14,874 nucleotides of DNA, taken from NCBI GenBank assembly GCA_910586435.1, contig CAJUGT010000044.1, forward strand, positions 1-14,874, read 5' to 3'. The first letter of the stretch is position 1; every line of letters starts with the position of its first letter. Both the position numbers and the translations under genes were made by a program. Under the pieces are notes generated by a model. It was not told the DNA's origin. It did not search any database and saw nothing but the letters and a program-made list of their open reading frames with translations. Of the stretch, positions 8,937 to 14,609 are shown one piece after another. This DNA comes from an uncultured Acetatifactor sp. Its GTDB lineage: Bacteria > Bacillota > Clostridia > Lachnospirales > Lachnospiraceae.

Positions 8937-9597
8937 CATAAGAGACATAGCCGCATCTAACCCGGTTCCTGTGGATCTTGCGAATAAGATAGGCCAGAAT
9001 GGAATAAATGAGATTTTGGATTTATTCTGGAAGAGTTACTATGATCTAAAAAAGGATTGTTCTATTGCTATTACAGCCGAGTGGGAAGAAGATGATATTA
9101 CACAGGAATGGTATCAGAAATTAGTAAGACGATGGGATGAGAGAAACAGGGCTGCATGCGTAATACTGAACAGACTTGTCCCTTATCATCAATATTCGGA
9201 TAATACCTTAAAGAAGCGGAAAGGATGCAAAGCTCCAATCATTGATTTCTGCTTTAAAGAGTGGGGGAGCGCAAATAGTTATTTTGGCGCAGAATGTAAA
9301 AATCTGTATGGAAATCAACAGGATAAGATAAGAAGATATGTTGAAACCGGTATTTATAATTATACCTCAGGAAAATATGGGTCTCAGTCGTCGGAGAGTT
9401 CTGTAATAGGGTATGTGCTTTCAGGTGATGTGGGCACATGTGTGAATGCCATTGTAAAAGAAGTACGAAAGGATCTTCCGGTTATGAATCTGACAAGAAT
9501 GTTAAACGTAAAGGAACCTCAGTATAAATCAATGCATAAGAGGGAAAGGGATAATAAAAATATAATATTATACCATTTGTTCTTTGAGTTTTGCTAA
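8929..9597 (+). CDS. Small putative PD-(D/E)xK nuclease paired with the methyltransferase
   Basis: This 222-aa protein is translationally coupled to the methyltransferase (ATG 8929 overlaps its stop; GGAGG at 8917-8921 with 7 nt spacing). The central region PIIDFCF…YFGAECKNL supplies D106, E122 and K124, the D-(X15)-ExK layout of PD-(D/E)xK nucleases, on a predicted strand-turn-strand. An upstream acidic segment (AEWEEDDIT, 50-58) could supply the first helix glutamate. After ExK come YVETGIYNYTSGKY (137-150) and VIGYVLSGDVG (159-169), a pattern I associate with small ExK proteins beside methyltransferases in defence islands. The end (SMHKRE…LYHLFFEF) appears complete. The inferred role is cleavage of unmodified DNA. 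No specific family name is assigned, and activity against nucleic acid is inferred from the motif only. Confidence 0.78.
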   Translation: MSSIRDIAASNPVPVDLANKIGQNGINEILDLFWKSYYDLKKDCSIAITAEWEEDDITQEWYQKLVRRWDERNRAACVILNRLVPYHQYSDNTLKKRKGCKAPIIDFCFKEWGSANSYFGAECKNLYGNQQDKIRRYVETGIYNYTSGKYGSQSSESSVIGYVLSGDVGTCVNAIVKEVRKDLPVMNLTRMLNVKEPQYKSMHKRERDNKNIILYHLFFEFC

Positions 9598-9736
9598 TAA
9601 GGATACAGCCAGGAAGTTCTGCTTAAGCAAATTCCCGGCCCTATCAGGCTGAAATGGATGTGACAGATAAGTCAGGTCACTGAATCGTTATGAATCGTTA
9701 TGTCAGGGTTATTTTATGGAAATTCGGTCAAACAGA
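9598..9736. other. Spacer between nuclease and marR with a 10-bp tandem duplication
   Basis: No gene is seen. TGAATCGTTA occurs twice in direct tandem (9681-9700), flanked by GTCAGG on the left (9671-9676) and again on the right (9702-9707). No intrinsic terminator with a clear U-tract is visible after the nuclease gene. Confidence 0.5.
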
Positions 9737-9765
9737 TTGACAAAAAATTACTTCGGTGATAGTAT
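9737..9765 (+). promoter_or_regulatory. Sigma-A promoter of the MarR gene
   Basis: A perfect -35 TTGACA (9737-9742) and a good -10 TAGTAT (9760-9765) are separated by exactly 17 bp. The predicted start of transcription is near 9772, about 40 nt ahead of the chosen start codon at 9813. This is the strongest promoter match in the window. It marks the beginning of the marR transcription unit and possibly the ATPase cassette. Confidence 0.75.
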
Positions 9766-9791
9766 TAATTTAATTCCATATAAGAAGTAAT
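9747..9791. promoter_or_regulatory. Inverted repeat overlapping the marR promoter, candidate operator
   Basis: ATTACTTC (9747-9754) and GAAGTAAT (9784-9791) are perfect 8-bp reverse complements, 29 bp apart. The left half lies between the -35 and -10 boxes and the right half just downstream of the expected transcription start. Centre-to-centre distance is 37 bp, about 3.5 helical turns. MarR proteins often repress their own promoters through inverted repeats, but usually shorter contiguous ones, so autoregulation here is inference. Confidence 0.4.
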
Positions 9792-9812
9792 GTGGCCGCA
9801 GAGGTGAATGAA

Positions 9813-10310
9813 ATGAATTTTAAGGAGCAGGGGATTACGGAAGATATTGCCCGTCTGGTTACGGACTATGTGGATGAAGTGAAAGAATTGTTATCTTCCG
9901 ATATATGGGACAATATCTTTTTAAACTGCACTAAAAATGAGGTGCTGGTATTCTGGCTGTTGTATCGGGGAAACGGTGCGAACATGACTGAAATTGCGGA
10001 GTATATTCATGTGCCTCTTAACACAGCTACGGGAGTGATTCGGCGGATGGAACAAGACGGGCTGGTGGTAAGGGAGCGCTCCCAGGAGGATAAAAGGGTA
10101 GTAAACATCGGATTCAGCCAGAAGGGCAGGGCGCAGTTTGAGGCATTGGTCAGTGAGATATGCTATTATGTTATGAAGGTTGTGGGAGCTTTTACAAAAG
10201 AGGAAATGGAACTTTTTTACAGGATGATGTCAAAGGTAGTTCAGGTACTGCGGCAGGAGCATAAAAAGGAAGAATTGCCCAAAAAAGTCAGGAAGATTAC
10301 AATTGAATAA
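9813..10310 (+). CDS. MarR-family transcriptional regulator
   Basis: This 165-aa winged-helix DNA-binding protein should act as a homodimer. Helical dimerisation segments lie at both ends. The winged helix-turn-helix covers about residues 50-105: NMTEIAEYIHVPLNTATGVI gives the HTH and recognition helix, and RSQEDKRVVNIGFSQKG gives the wing with the D-x-R signature (EDKR). The start at ATG 9813 is chosen because GAGGTG (9801-9806) sits 6 nt upstream; an in-frame GTG at 9792 lies inside the right half of the inverted repeat and has no site. The gene has its own strong promoter and precedes the paired ATPase cassette, making it the candidate regulator of that cassette. No effector can be inferred. 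Confidence 0.92.
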   Translation: MNFKEQGITEDIARLVTDYVDEVKELLSSDIWDNIFLNCTKNEVLVFWLLYRGNGANMTEIAEYIHVPLNTATGVIRRMEQDGLVVRERSQEDKRVVNIGFSQKGRAQFEALVSEICYYVMKVVGAFTKEEMELFYRMMSKVVQVLRQEHKKEELPKKVRKITIE

Positions 10311-10382
10311 TTCATTCATACCTGGCGGAAACCAGGGCGCGTATTTGTTTTAAGGCTACTGCAAAAATTTGGAAATTGTGAA

Positions 10383-10402
10383 AGGCAGCTTATGGGCTGC
10401 CT
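10383..10402 (+). terminator. Stem-loop, possible weak terminator after marR
   Basis: AGGCAGC (10383-10389) and GCTGCCT (10396-10402) form a perfect 7-bp stem with a 6-nt loop (TTATGG). The following bases are GTTATTAAAA, a poor U-tract, so termination would be partial at best. If it works, the ATPase cassette would be partly separated from marR; if not, they are co-transcribed. Confidence 0.4.
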
Positions 10403-10429
10403 GTTATTAAAACAAATACTTCGCAACAG

Positions 10430-10455
10430 GAACTATTCTATAACAGAACTATTCT
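10430..10455. repeat. 10-bp direct repeat, period 16
   Basis: GAACTATTCT occurs at 10430-10439 and 10446-10455; both copies are preceded by AACA or AACAG. The repeats are 1.5 helical turns apart in the region where a cassette promoter would be expected. A regulator-binding role is possible but unsupported beyond position. Confidence 0.45.
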
Positions 10456-10544
10456 GCTATCATACTGTAATGAATAGGACAGAAAGGCATGTTGACTTAG
10501 ATAAATGGAAGCGCAGGCCATGGCGCAGAAGGGAGCATAGGTAT

Positions 10545-10814
10545 GGCGCAGGTCAAAAGCACAGCGCAAGTCAAAAGCATGGCGCAGGTCAAAAGTATGG
10601 CGCAAGTCAAAAGCATGGCGCAGGTCAAAAGCACGGTACAGGTCAAAAGCATGGCACAGGCCTAAAGTATGGCGTGGGTCAAAAGTATGGCACAGGCCCA
10701 AAGTACGGTGCAGGTCAAAAGCATGGCACAGGCCCAAAGTATGGCGCGGGTCAAAAGTATGGCACAGGCCCAAAGTACGGTGCAGGTCAAAAGTATAGCA
10801 CAGGCCAAATGTGT
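10545..10814 (+). repeat. 18-bp minisatellite, 15 tandem units
   Basis: There are fifteen contiguous 18-bp units with consensus GGCGCAGGTCAAAAGTAT. Differences are mostly transitions at fixed positions. From unit 7 to unit 14 (10653-10796) the units alternate between a GGCACAGGCCCAAAGTA type and a GGYGCRGGTCAAAAG type, giving a 36-bp higher-order period repeated four times. This indicates expansion by duplication of paired units. Because 18 is a multiple of three, a plus-strand frame stays open and would read G-[A/T]-G-[Q/P]-K-[Y/H] repeats; a minus-strand frame is also open. No ribosome site with a plausible start precedes it. There are no unique spacers, so it is not CRISPR. Confidence 0.9.
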
Positions 10815-10863
10815 GGCAGTCTGTTTCACGGTGTAGCGGTTATAAAATACAAGGAGGTCTGGG

Positions 10864-12057
10864 ATGAGGAGAATTTATATTTTTACAGGCAAGGGAGGTG
10901 TGGGCAAAAGCAGTGTGGCGTCGGCCCATGCTATAAAAAGTGCCGGGGAAGGGCTGAAAACCTTATTGGTGAGCACGGATATGGCACATAATCTGGGAGA
11001 TATATTTGAGAAAAAATTAGGTAAAACCATTGAAAAAAATGTGCTTCCCCATTTGGATTTATATGAGATTGACCCGGAATATGTGATGGAAAATGATTTT
11101 CCAGCAGTGATAGAATATCTCAATGGTCTGTTCTCGGATCTGGGAGAAGCGGACTTTAGCAGTATGGGAATGATTCCGGGAATGGAAGAATTGTTCTCTT
11201 TGCTAAAGATTGCGGATATTTACAGAAAAGGTGATTATGAACGAATTATAGTGGATTGTGCCCCTACAGGTGAGACATTATCTCTGTTAAAATTCCCGGA
11301 ATTGCTTTCGTGGTACATGGAGAAGCTTTTTCCCCTTGGAAAGGTGGGGGCAAGGGTGTTGGCGCCGATTTCCAAGGCTGCTTTTAAGGTAGAGATGCCA
11401 AATAGACATGCCATGAACGATATTGAGAGAATGTATCTGAAGCTGGCAGAATTACAGGAGTTATTAAAGGACAGGAATATCACCAGCGTCAGAATTGTGG
11501 CAATTCCGGAGAAAATGGTGGTGGAAGAGACAAAACGCAATTATATGTACCTGAACCTTTATAATTTTAATGTGGATGGTCTGTATATTAACCGAATTCT
11601 GCCCCAGGAGATAGACAATCCGTTTTTCAATCAATGGATAGCCATTCAGAAGGAATATGTAACTCAGTTGAAAGACTGTTTTGGGATGCTGCCCATTTAT
11701 GAAATTCCCTGGTATGAGCAGGAACTGAAAGGGGAAGCCGCAGTGAGAAGGATTGTGGGGGATGTTCTGGAAAAGGAGAATGTGTTTGACATAAAAAATA
11801 TTACGGAAAGGGAAACATTTCGGCAAGTAGAGAGCGGATATGAATTGGATGTGTTTTTGCCCTGTGGGGAAAAGGAACAGATTGATTTGTATCAGACGAC
11901 GACGGACATTGTAATCAAAGCGGATAATTTTAAGAGAAATATTCCGCTTCCCAATGCGCTTCGCAGTTACGGAGTGGTGGGAGCAAAGTATGAGGAAGGC
12001 AAATTGCGCATTCGGTTTAAGAGAGAGAACATGCCAGATGGGCAAAGGGAATCCTGA
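10864..12057 (+). CDS. ArsA/Get3-like ATPase with C-terminal HSP20-like domain (copy 1)
   Basis: This 397-aa SIMIBI-class ATPase has one nucleotide-binding domain, so it should work as a dimer. The deviant Walker A is GKGGVGKS (9-16) with signature lysine K10. Switch I is STDMAHNLGD (37-46), PGMEEL is at 105-110, and switch II is DCAPTGET (131-138). Residues about 316-390 (ELDVFLPCGEKEQIDL…, GAKYEEGKLRIRF) fit the alpha-crystallin/HSP20-like tail of ArsA-family proteins such as Get3d. Cysteines equivalent to the arsenite ligands of plasmid ArsA, and the CxxC of eukaryotic Get3, are not seen. The start is well supported by AAGGAGGT (10851-10858). It is paralogous along its length to the ATPase at 12697. 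Known relatives handle hydrophobic or membrane-targeted proteins or metalloid pumps; with no ars genes nearby, a chaperone or targeting role is more likely. Client unknown. Confidence 0.92.
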   Translation: MRRIYIFTGKGGVGKSSVASAHAIKSAGEGLKTLLVSTDMAHNLGDIFEKKLGKTIEKNVLPHLDLYEIDPEYVMENDFPAVIEYLNGLFSDLGEADFSSMGMIPGMEELFSLLKIADIYRKGDYERIIVDCAPTGETLSLLKFPELLSWYMEKLFPLGKVGARVLAPISKAAFKVEMPNRHAMNDIERMYLKLAELQELLKDRNITSVRIVAIPEKMVVEETKRNYMYLNLYNFNVDGLYINRILPQEIDNPFFNQWIAIQKEYVTQLKDCFGMLPIYEIPWYEQELKGEAAVRRIVGDVLEKENVFDIKNITERETFRQVESGYELDVFLPCGEKEQIDLYQTTTDIVIKADNFKRNIPLPNALRSYGVVGAKYEEGKLRIRFKRENMPDGQRES

Positions 12058-12068
12058 GGAAGTAGATT

Positions 12069-12211
12069 GAGAAAGAAAACTGGGAAAGAAAACTGGGAAA
12101 TAAACCTGAGAAATAAACCTGGGAAAGGAAATAGAGAAAGAAAATTGAGAAATAAACCTGGGAGAGGAAACAGGGAAAGAAAACTGGGAAAGGAAACAGG
12201 GAAAGAAAATC
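12069..12211 (+). repeat. 13-bp minisatellite, 11 tandem units, purine-rich
   Basis: There are eleven contiguous 13-bp units with consensus GGGAAAGAAAACT, and alternate variants ending AAACCT or GGAAACA. It begins 11 bp after the stop codon of ATPase copy 1. The plus strand is almost all purine. The period is not a multiple of three, so unit frames rotate; the open frame across it, starting at TTG 12067, is an effect of composition and not a gene. The unit is unrelated in sequence to the 18-bp array upstream. Confidence 0.9.
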
Positions 12212-12304
12212 TTGAGAAAAAAGGTGTTGGCAGTGGGATTTCAGGCAGATAAGGGAATTGAGGAACGAACAGGTGTGTTAGACTTGTGAAAGAGAGGAGA
12301 AAAA

Positions 12305-12538
12305 ATGGACAGAGAATTGCTTCACCGGTTAAAAACGGCAGCGGACTATCAAAGAAAAGCAATGAGGGCGCTGATGCCGGAAAAGATGGGAAAACATCTG
12401 GATGTCATTGAAAACGAAATAAAATGTATGGTGATGGAGGCGGCTGCCGAATTGTTAAAGGAATGTAGCGGCAGTGAAAAGGCTTCAGAATCACAATCCT
12501 CAGAGAAAACGTCTGCCAGAAAAGTAGACATTGAATAA
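12305..12538 (+). CDS. Small helical protein between the two ATPases, function unknown
   Basis: This 77-aa protein starts at ATG 12305, five bases after GAGGAG (12294-12299). Residues 1-53 look like two or three amphipathic helices, with LMPEKMGKHLDVIENE (23-38) as the most distinctive stretch. Residues 54-77 are a Ser/Glu/Lys-rich, probably disordered tail ending KVDIE. It has no signal peptide, membrane segment or zinc motif, and two scattered cysteines (41 and 54). I do not recognise a family. Its fixed place between two paralogous ATPases, with its own ribosome site, suggests an accessory or adaptor subunit of that machine; this is inference from position only. Confidence 0.75.
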   Translation: MDRELLHRLKTAADYQRKAMRALMPEKMGKHLDVIENEIKCMVMEAAAELLKECSGSEKASESQSSEKTSARKVDIE

Positions 12539-12595
12539 AGAAGTTGGCGTGGCGAAGTTGAGCGATCCCACAATTCATCTGAGGTGAGGATATTA

Positions 12596-12659
12596 GGAAA
12601 AGGGTGGAACTGGAAACAGCGCTTTGGGGAAAAGGGTGGAACTGGATACAGGGCTTTTT
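12596..12659 (+). repeat. 32-bp tandem duplication before the second ATPase gene
   Basis: Two adjacent 32-bp copies (12596-12627 and 12628-12659) share GGAAAAGGGTGGAACTGGA and an ACAGSGCTTT tail. A third, degenerate partial copy (GAAAAGGGCTG) starts near 12662. It fills most of the spacer between the small protein gene and ATPase copy 2, and is a third repeat type unrelated to the 18-bp and 13-bp arrays. Confidence 0.8.
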
Positions 12660-12696
12660 GAGAAAAGGGCTGTGTCAGAAATAGAAAGGCGAAAAA

Positions 12697-13848
12697 ATGC
12701 GAGTGATTATATATACGGGAAAAGGCGGTGTGGGAAAAACCAGTATGGCGGCGGCTACGGCCTGTAAAATTGCCGCTGACGGCAAAAAGGTATTGATTAT
12801 GAGCACGGACCAGGCCCACAGTCTGGGGGATTCCTTTGACAGAAAGGTGGGGAAGGAGCAGACCAGGATTACGGACAATCTCTACGCTCTGGAAATTGAC
12901 ACTGTCTATGAGGGGGAGAAGAGCTGGGGTAATTTGAAGGAATATATCAAACAGCTTCTTACTGCCAAGGGGGGCGGCGGAATTGAGACGGAGGAGTTGT
13001 TGATTTTTCCGGGATTGGAAGAACTATTCTCCATGTTTAAAATTCTGGAAGTATATGAGAGTGGAGTGTATGACACTATAATCGTAGACTGCGCCCCAAC
13101 CGGGGAAACCTTATCCTTGCTGAAATATCCCGAACGTTTGGCCGGACTCATAGAGAAGATACTGCCCCTGGAAAAACTAGGGGTGAAAACCGTTGGGGCG
13201 CTTGTGGAAAAAGCAATGAAAATTCCCATGCCAAAAGACAGTGTGTTTGACGATGTGGAATTTTTGATGGAGAAAATGAAGCGCCTTCAGAGATTGATGC
13301 TGAACCAGGATGTGGTGAGTCTGCGTGTGGTTACAACACCGGAGAAAATCGTGATAAATGAGGCAAAAAGAAATTTTACCTGTCTGTATTTATATCATTA
13401 TAACGTGGATGCTGTAATTGTAAATCACATATATCCTGAGGAAGCCATGAAGGGGTATTTTCACAAATGGGTCGAGTTACAGGCAGAAGGATTGCGGGAA
13501 ATTCAGGAGAGTTTTAGTGAGGTGCCACGTTTTTATGTGGAATTGCAGCCGGGGGAGATACGCACTCTGAGGGTGCTTGAGGAAGTGGGCAGTAATATAT
13601 TTGGAGCATACAACCCTGATGATGTACTGTTTCGGGAGGAAATATATACTATTGACAGAGAGGGAAGAAACCTGAAAATTTATCTGCCCTTTGCGTATAA
13701 GGAAGAATTACGATTGGAGCAGGATGGAAAAGAACTGGTAGTGGGAGTGAGGGGAGAAAGCCGCAGATTTTCCATGCCTTCTGAGTTTGTGGGAGAGGAA
13801 ATCACAGGGGCAAAGTTTGAGCAGGGATATTTGAGGATATTTTTTTAA
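12697..13848 (+). CDS. ArsA/Get3-like ATPase with C-terminal HSP20-like domain (copy 2)
   Basis: This 383-aa paralogue of the ATPase at 10864 has the same plan. Walker A is GKGGVGKT (8-15), switch I is STDQAHSLGD (36-45), PGLEEL is at 105-110, switch II is DCAPTGET (131-138), then the helical client or membrane-facing region, and an HSP20-like tail (about 312-383, …GAKFEQGYLRIFF). Arsenite-type cysteines and a CxxC are not seen. It differs from copy 1 in the helical region and tail, so the two are diverged duplicates, not a recent copy. Copies side by side recall the A1 and A2 halves of ArsA and could form a heterodimer; each could also homodimerise. The ribosome site is weak (AAAGG at 12684-12688, 8 nt before ATG), so copy 2 may be translated less than copy 1. 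Confidence 0.92.
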   Translation: MRVIIYTGKGGVGKTSMAAATACKIAADGKKVLIMSTDQAHSLGDSFDRKVGKEQTRITDNLYALEIDTVYEGEKSWGNLKEYIKQLLTAKGGGGIETEELLIFPGLEELFSMFKILEVYESGVYDTIIVDCAPTGETLSLLKYPERLAGLIEKILPLEKLGVKTVGALVEKAMKIPMPKDSVFDDVEFLMEKMKRLQRLMLNQDVVSLRVVTTPEKIVINEAKRNFTCLYLYHYNVDAVIVNHIYPEEAMKGYFHKWVELQAEGLREIQESFSEVPRFYVELQPGEIRTLRVLEEVGSNIFGAYNPDDVLFREEIYTIDREGRNLKIYLPFAYKEELRLEQDGKELVVGVRGESRRFSMPSEFVGEEITGAKFEQGYLRIFF

Positions 13849-13988
13849 GCCCATGCCCGATGTTGGTTTTTAATATATTGGCGGCCCCATCTGCTGTTTT
13901 ATGCGGAGGACAGCCAGCCGGAAGCGATGTGTAATTTGATTCTCAAGGGAGTTGGGAACAGGTATGTCTATGGAAAGGCATCCGCAGA
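13849..13988 (+). pseudogene. Possible gene remnant after ATPase copy 2
   Basis: The frame immediately after the stop of ATPase copy 2 is open for about 46 further codons and ends at a TAG inside the left tip of the palindromic element. Its last part reads like protein (FYAEDSQPEAMCNLIL, then KGVGNRYVYGKASAD). It has no ribosome site near a start, and no family is recognised. It may be the residue of a gene broken by insertion of the palindromic element, or chance coding-like sequence. Confidence 0.25.
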
Positions 13989-14154
13989 CTAGAGCGTGTT
14001 TGAACATTCATTCCCGCCAGCTGCACGCCCCACTTTGCGGTATATTAAGCCCTCATTGGGTCAACGTAGCCCACTACGCCTCCCTCATTGGGGTCCAATC
14101 TACCACAAAATGTGACGCACAGCTGCCAGATAGCAATTTTCAAACATGCTTTAG
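13989..14154. repeat. Large imperfect palindromic intergenic element at a convergent junction
   Basis: The 60-bp arms (13989-14048 and 14095-14154) are imperfect reverse complements, about 42 of 60 positions matching, with many differences G-U compatible. The best blocks are the outer CTARAGCRTGTTTGAA and the inner CAGCTG and TTTGYGGTA. The 46-bp centre has its own small stem (CGTAG/CTACG) and a direct repeat CCCTCATTGGG at 14050-14060 and 14082-14092. No transposase is encoded. It lies between the plus-strand ATPase gene and the minus-strand Imm44-like gene, where a folded transcript could act as a two-way terminator. It could be a non-autonomous mobile (MITE-like) or REP-type repeat. Confidence 0.75.
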
Positions 14155-14203
14155 GGAGGGGGATTTTGGTTACTAAAATATGTAGGTCCTTGCACGGAAA
14201 CAT

Positions 14204-14587
14204 TTATGTGATACTGTTTAAGTCTATTTCAAACTGGTCATAATCGAAATTTTCCCGGGAACATACTTTTTTCATGGCTCTTAAGATGGCGGATTTTATA
14301 AGTGATTTTTTCCCTTCCTCACTTGCCTGGTAGTAGCTGTCAAAGTCCATTCTTACGGTGATGATGGCACAGCGTTTGTTGTCGATAAAACGTAAGGATT
14401 CTTTCCATTTTCCCTCTGCATAGATGTTTTCCGGGGCAATGGCAGGGGTGATGCCGATGATATGCAGGGTTTCGCTGTATTCTTTTTGGCGGAAAAAGTG
14501 ATATACCTTCTGGCAGAAACGGTATACTTCGTTATCCACCCCATAAAATTGGCTGAAGTATGCCGGCGAATTTACATTCAGTTCCAT
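14204..14587 (-). CDS. Small protein, possible Imm44-like immunity protein
   Basis: This 127-aa protein on the minus strand starts MELNVNSPAYFSQFYGVDNE. ATG at 14585-14587 follows AAGGAGG with good spacing. A longer frame reaching 14764 exists but overlaps the neighbouring gene and has no site, so the short start is chosen. No signal peptide or membrane segment is visible. The pattern (ELNVNSPAY near the N-terminus, a central HIIGITPAIAPENI, then KWKE and an ITVRMDFDSYYQA strand before a C-terminal helix) resembles a Firmicutes family I recall as Imm44, immunity proteins for polymorphic toxins. That assignment is from memory of the pattern. It lies 22 bp after the preceding gene on the same strand and is probably co-transcribed with it. 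Confidence 0.72.
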   Translation of the reverse strand: MELNVNSPAYFSQFYGVDNEVYRFCQKVYHFFRQKEYSETLHIIGITPAIAPENIYAEGKWKESLRFIDNKRCAIITVRMDFDSYYQASEEGKKSLIKSAILRAMKKVCSRENFDYDQFEIDLNSIT

Positions 14588-14609
14588 AACGGCCTCCTTC
14601 CATTCTTTA

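Larger units (their letters stand above)
10311..10863. other. Repeat-filled spacer of about 550 bp between marR and the first ATPase gene
   Basis: In order: a weak hairpin CCTGG/CCAGG (10321-10336) followed by a T-rich run; a stronger hairpin (10383-10402); a 10-bp direct repeat GAACTATTCT (10430-10439 and 10446-10455, period 16); the 18-bp minisatellite (10545-10814); and the ribosome site of the ATPase gene. A plus-strand frame stays open from 10392 to 10991 and runs into the ATPase gene in another frame. Its ATG lies in the loop of the second hairpin, so I do not call it a gene. Confidence 0.6.

Noticed and set aside
5955..9597. BREX or DISARM system
   Set aside because: Only a methyltransferase and a small nuclease-like protein are present; the ATPase, phosphatase and helicase components are missing.
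10392..10991. Plus-strand gene encoding GxGQKx repeats
   Set aside because: Its ATG lies in a stem-loop, no convincing ribosome site precedes any start, and the frame runs about 130 bp into the ATPase gene in another frame. The open frame is explained by an 18-bp period divisible by three.
10545..12211. CRISPR array
   Set aside because: Units of 18 and 13 bp are contiguous with no unique spacers, and no cas genes are present.
12067..12252. 61-codon Lys/Arg/Asn-rich gene
   Set aside because: It is the 13-bp repeat read in a rotating frame from a TTG with no ribosome site.
10864..13848. Arsenic resistance operon
   Set aside because: No arsenite pump, reductase or ArsR/ArsD gene is present, and the ATPases lack the arsenite-binding cysteines.
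13952..14176. 74-codon gene over the convergent junction
   Set aside because: It coincides with the palindromic element and has no ribosome site; the composition is that of the repeat.
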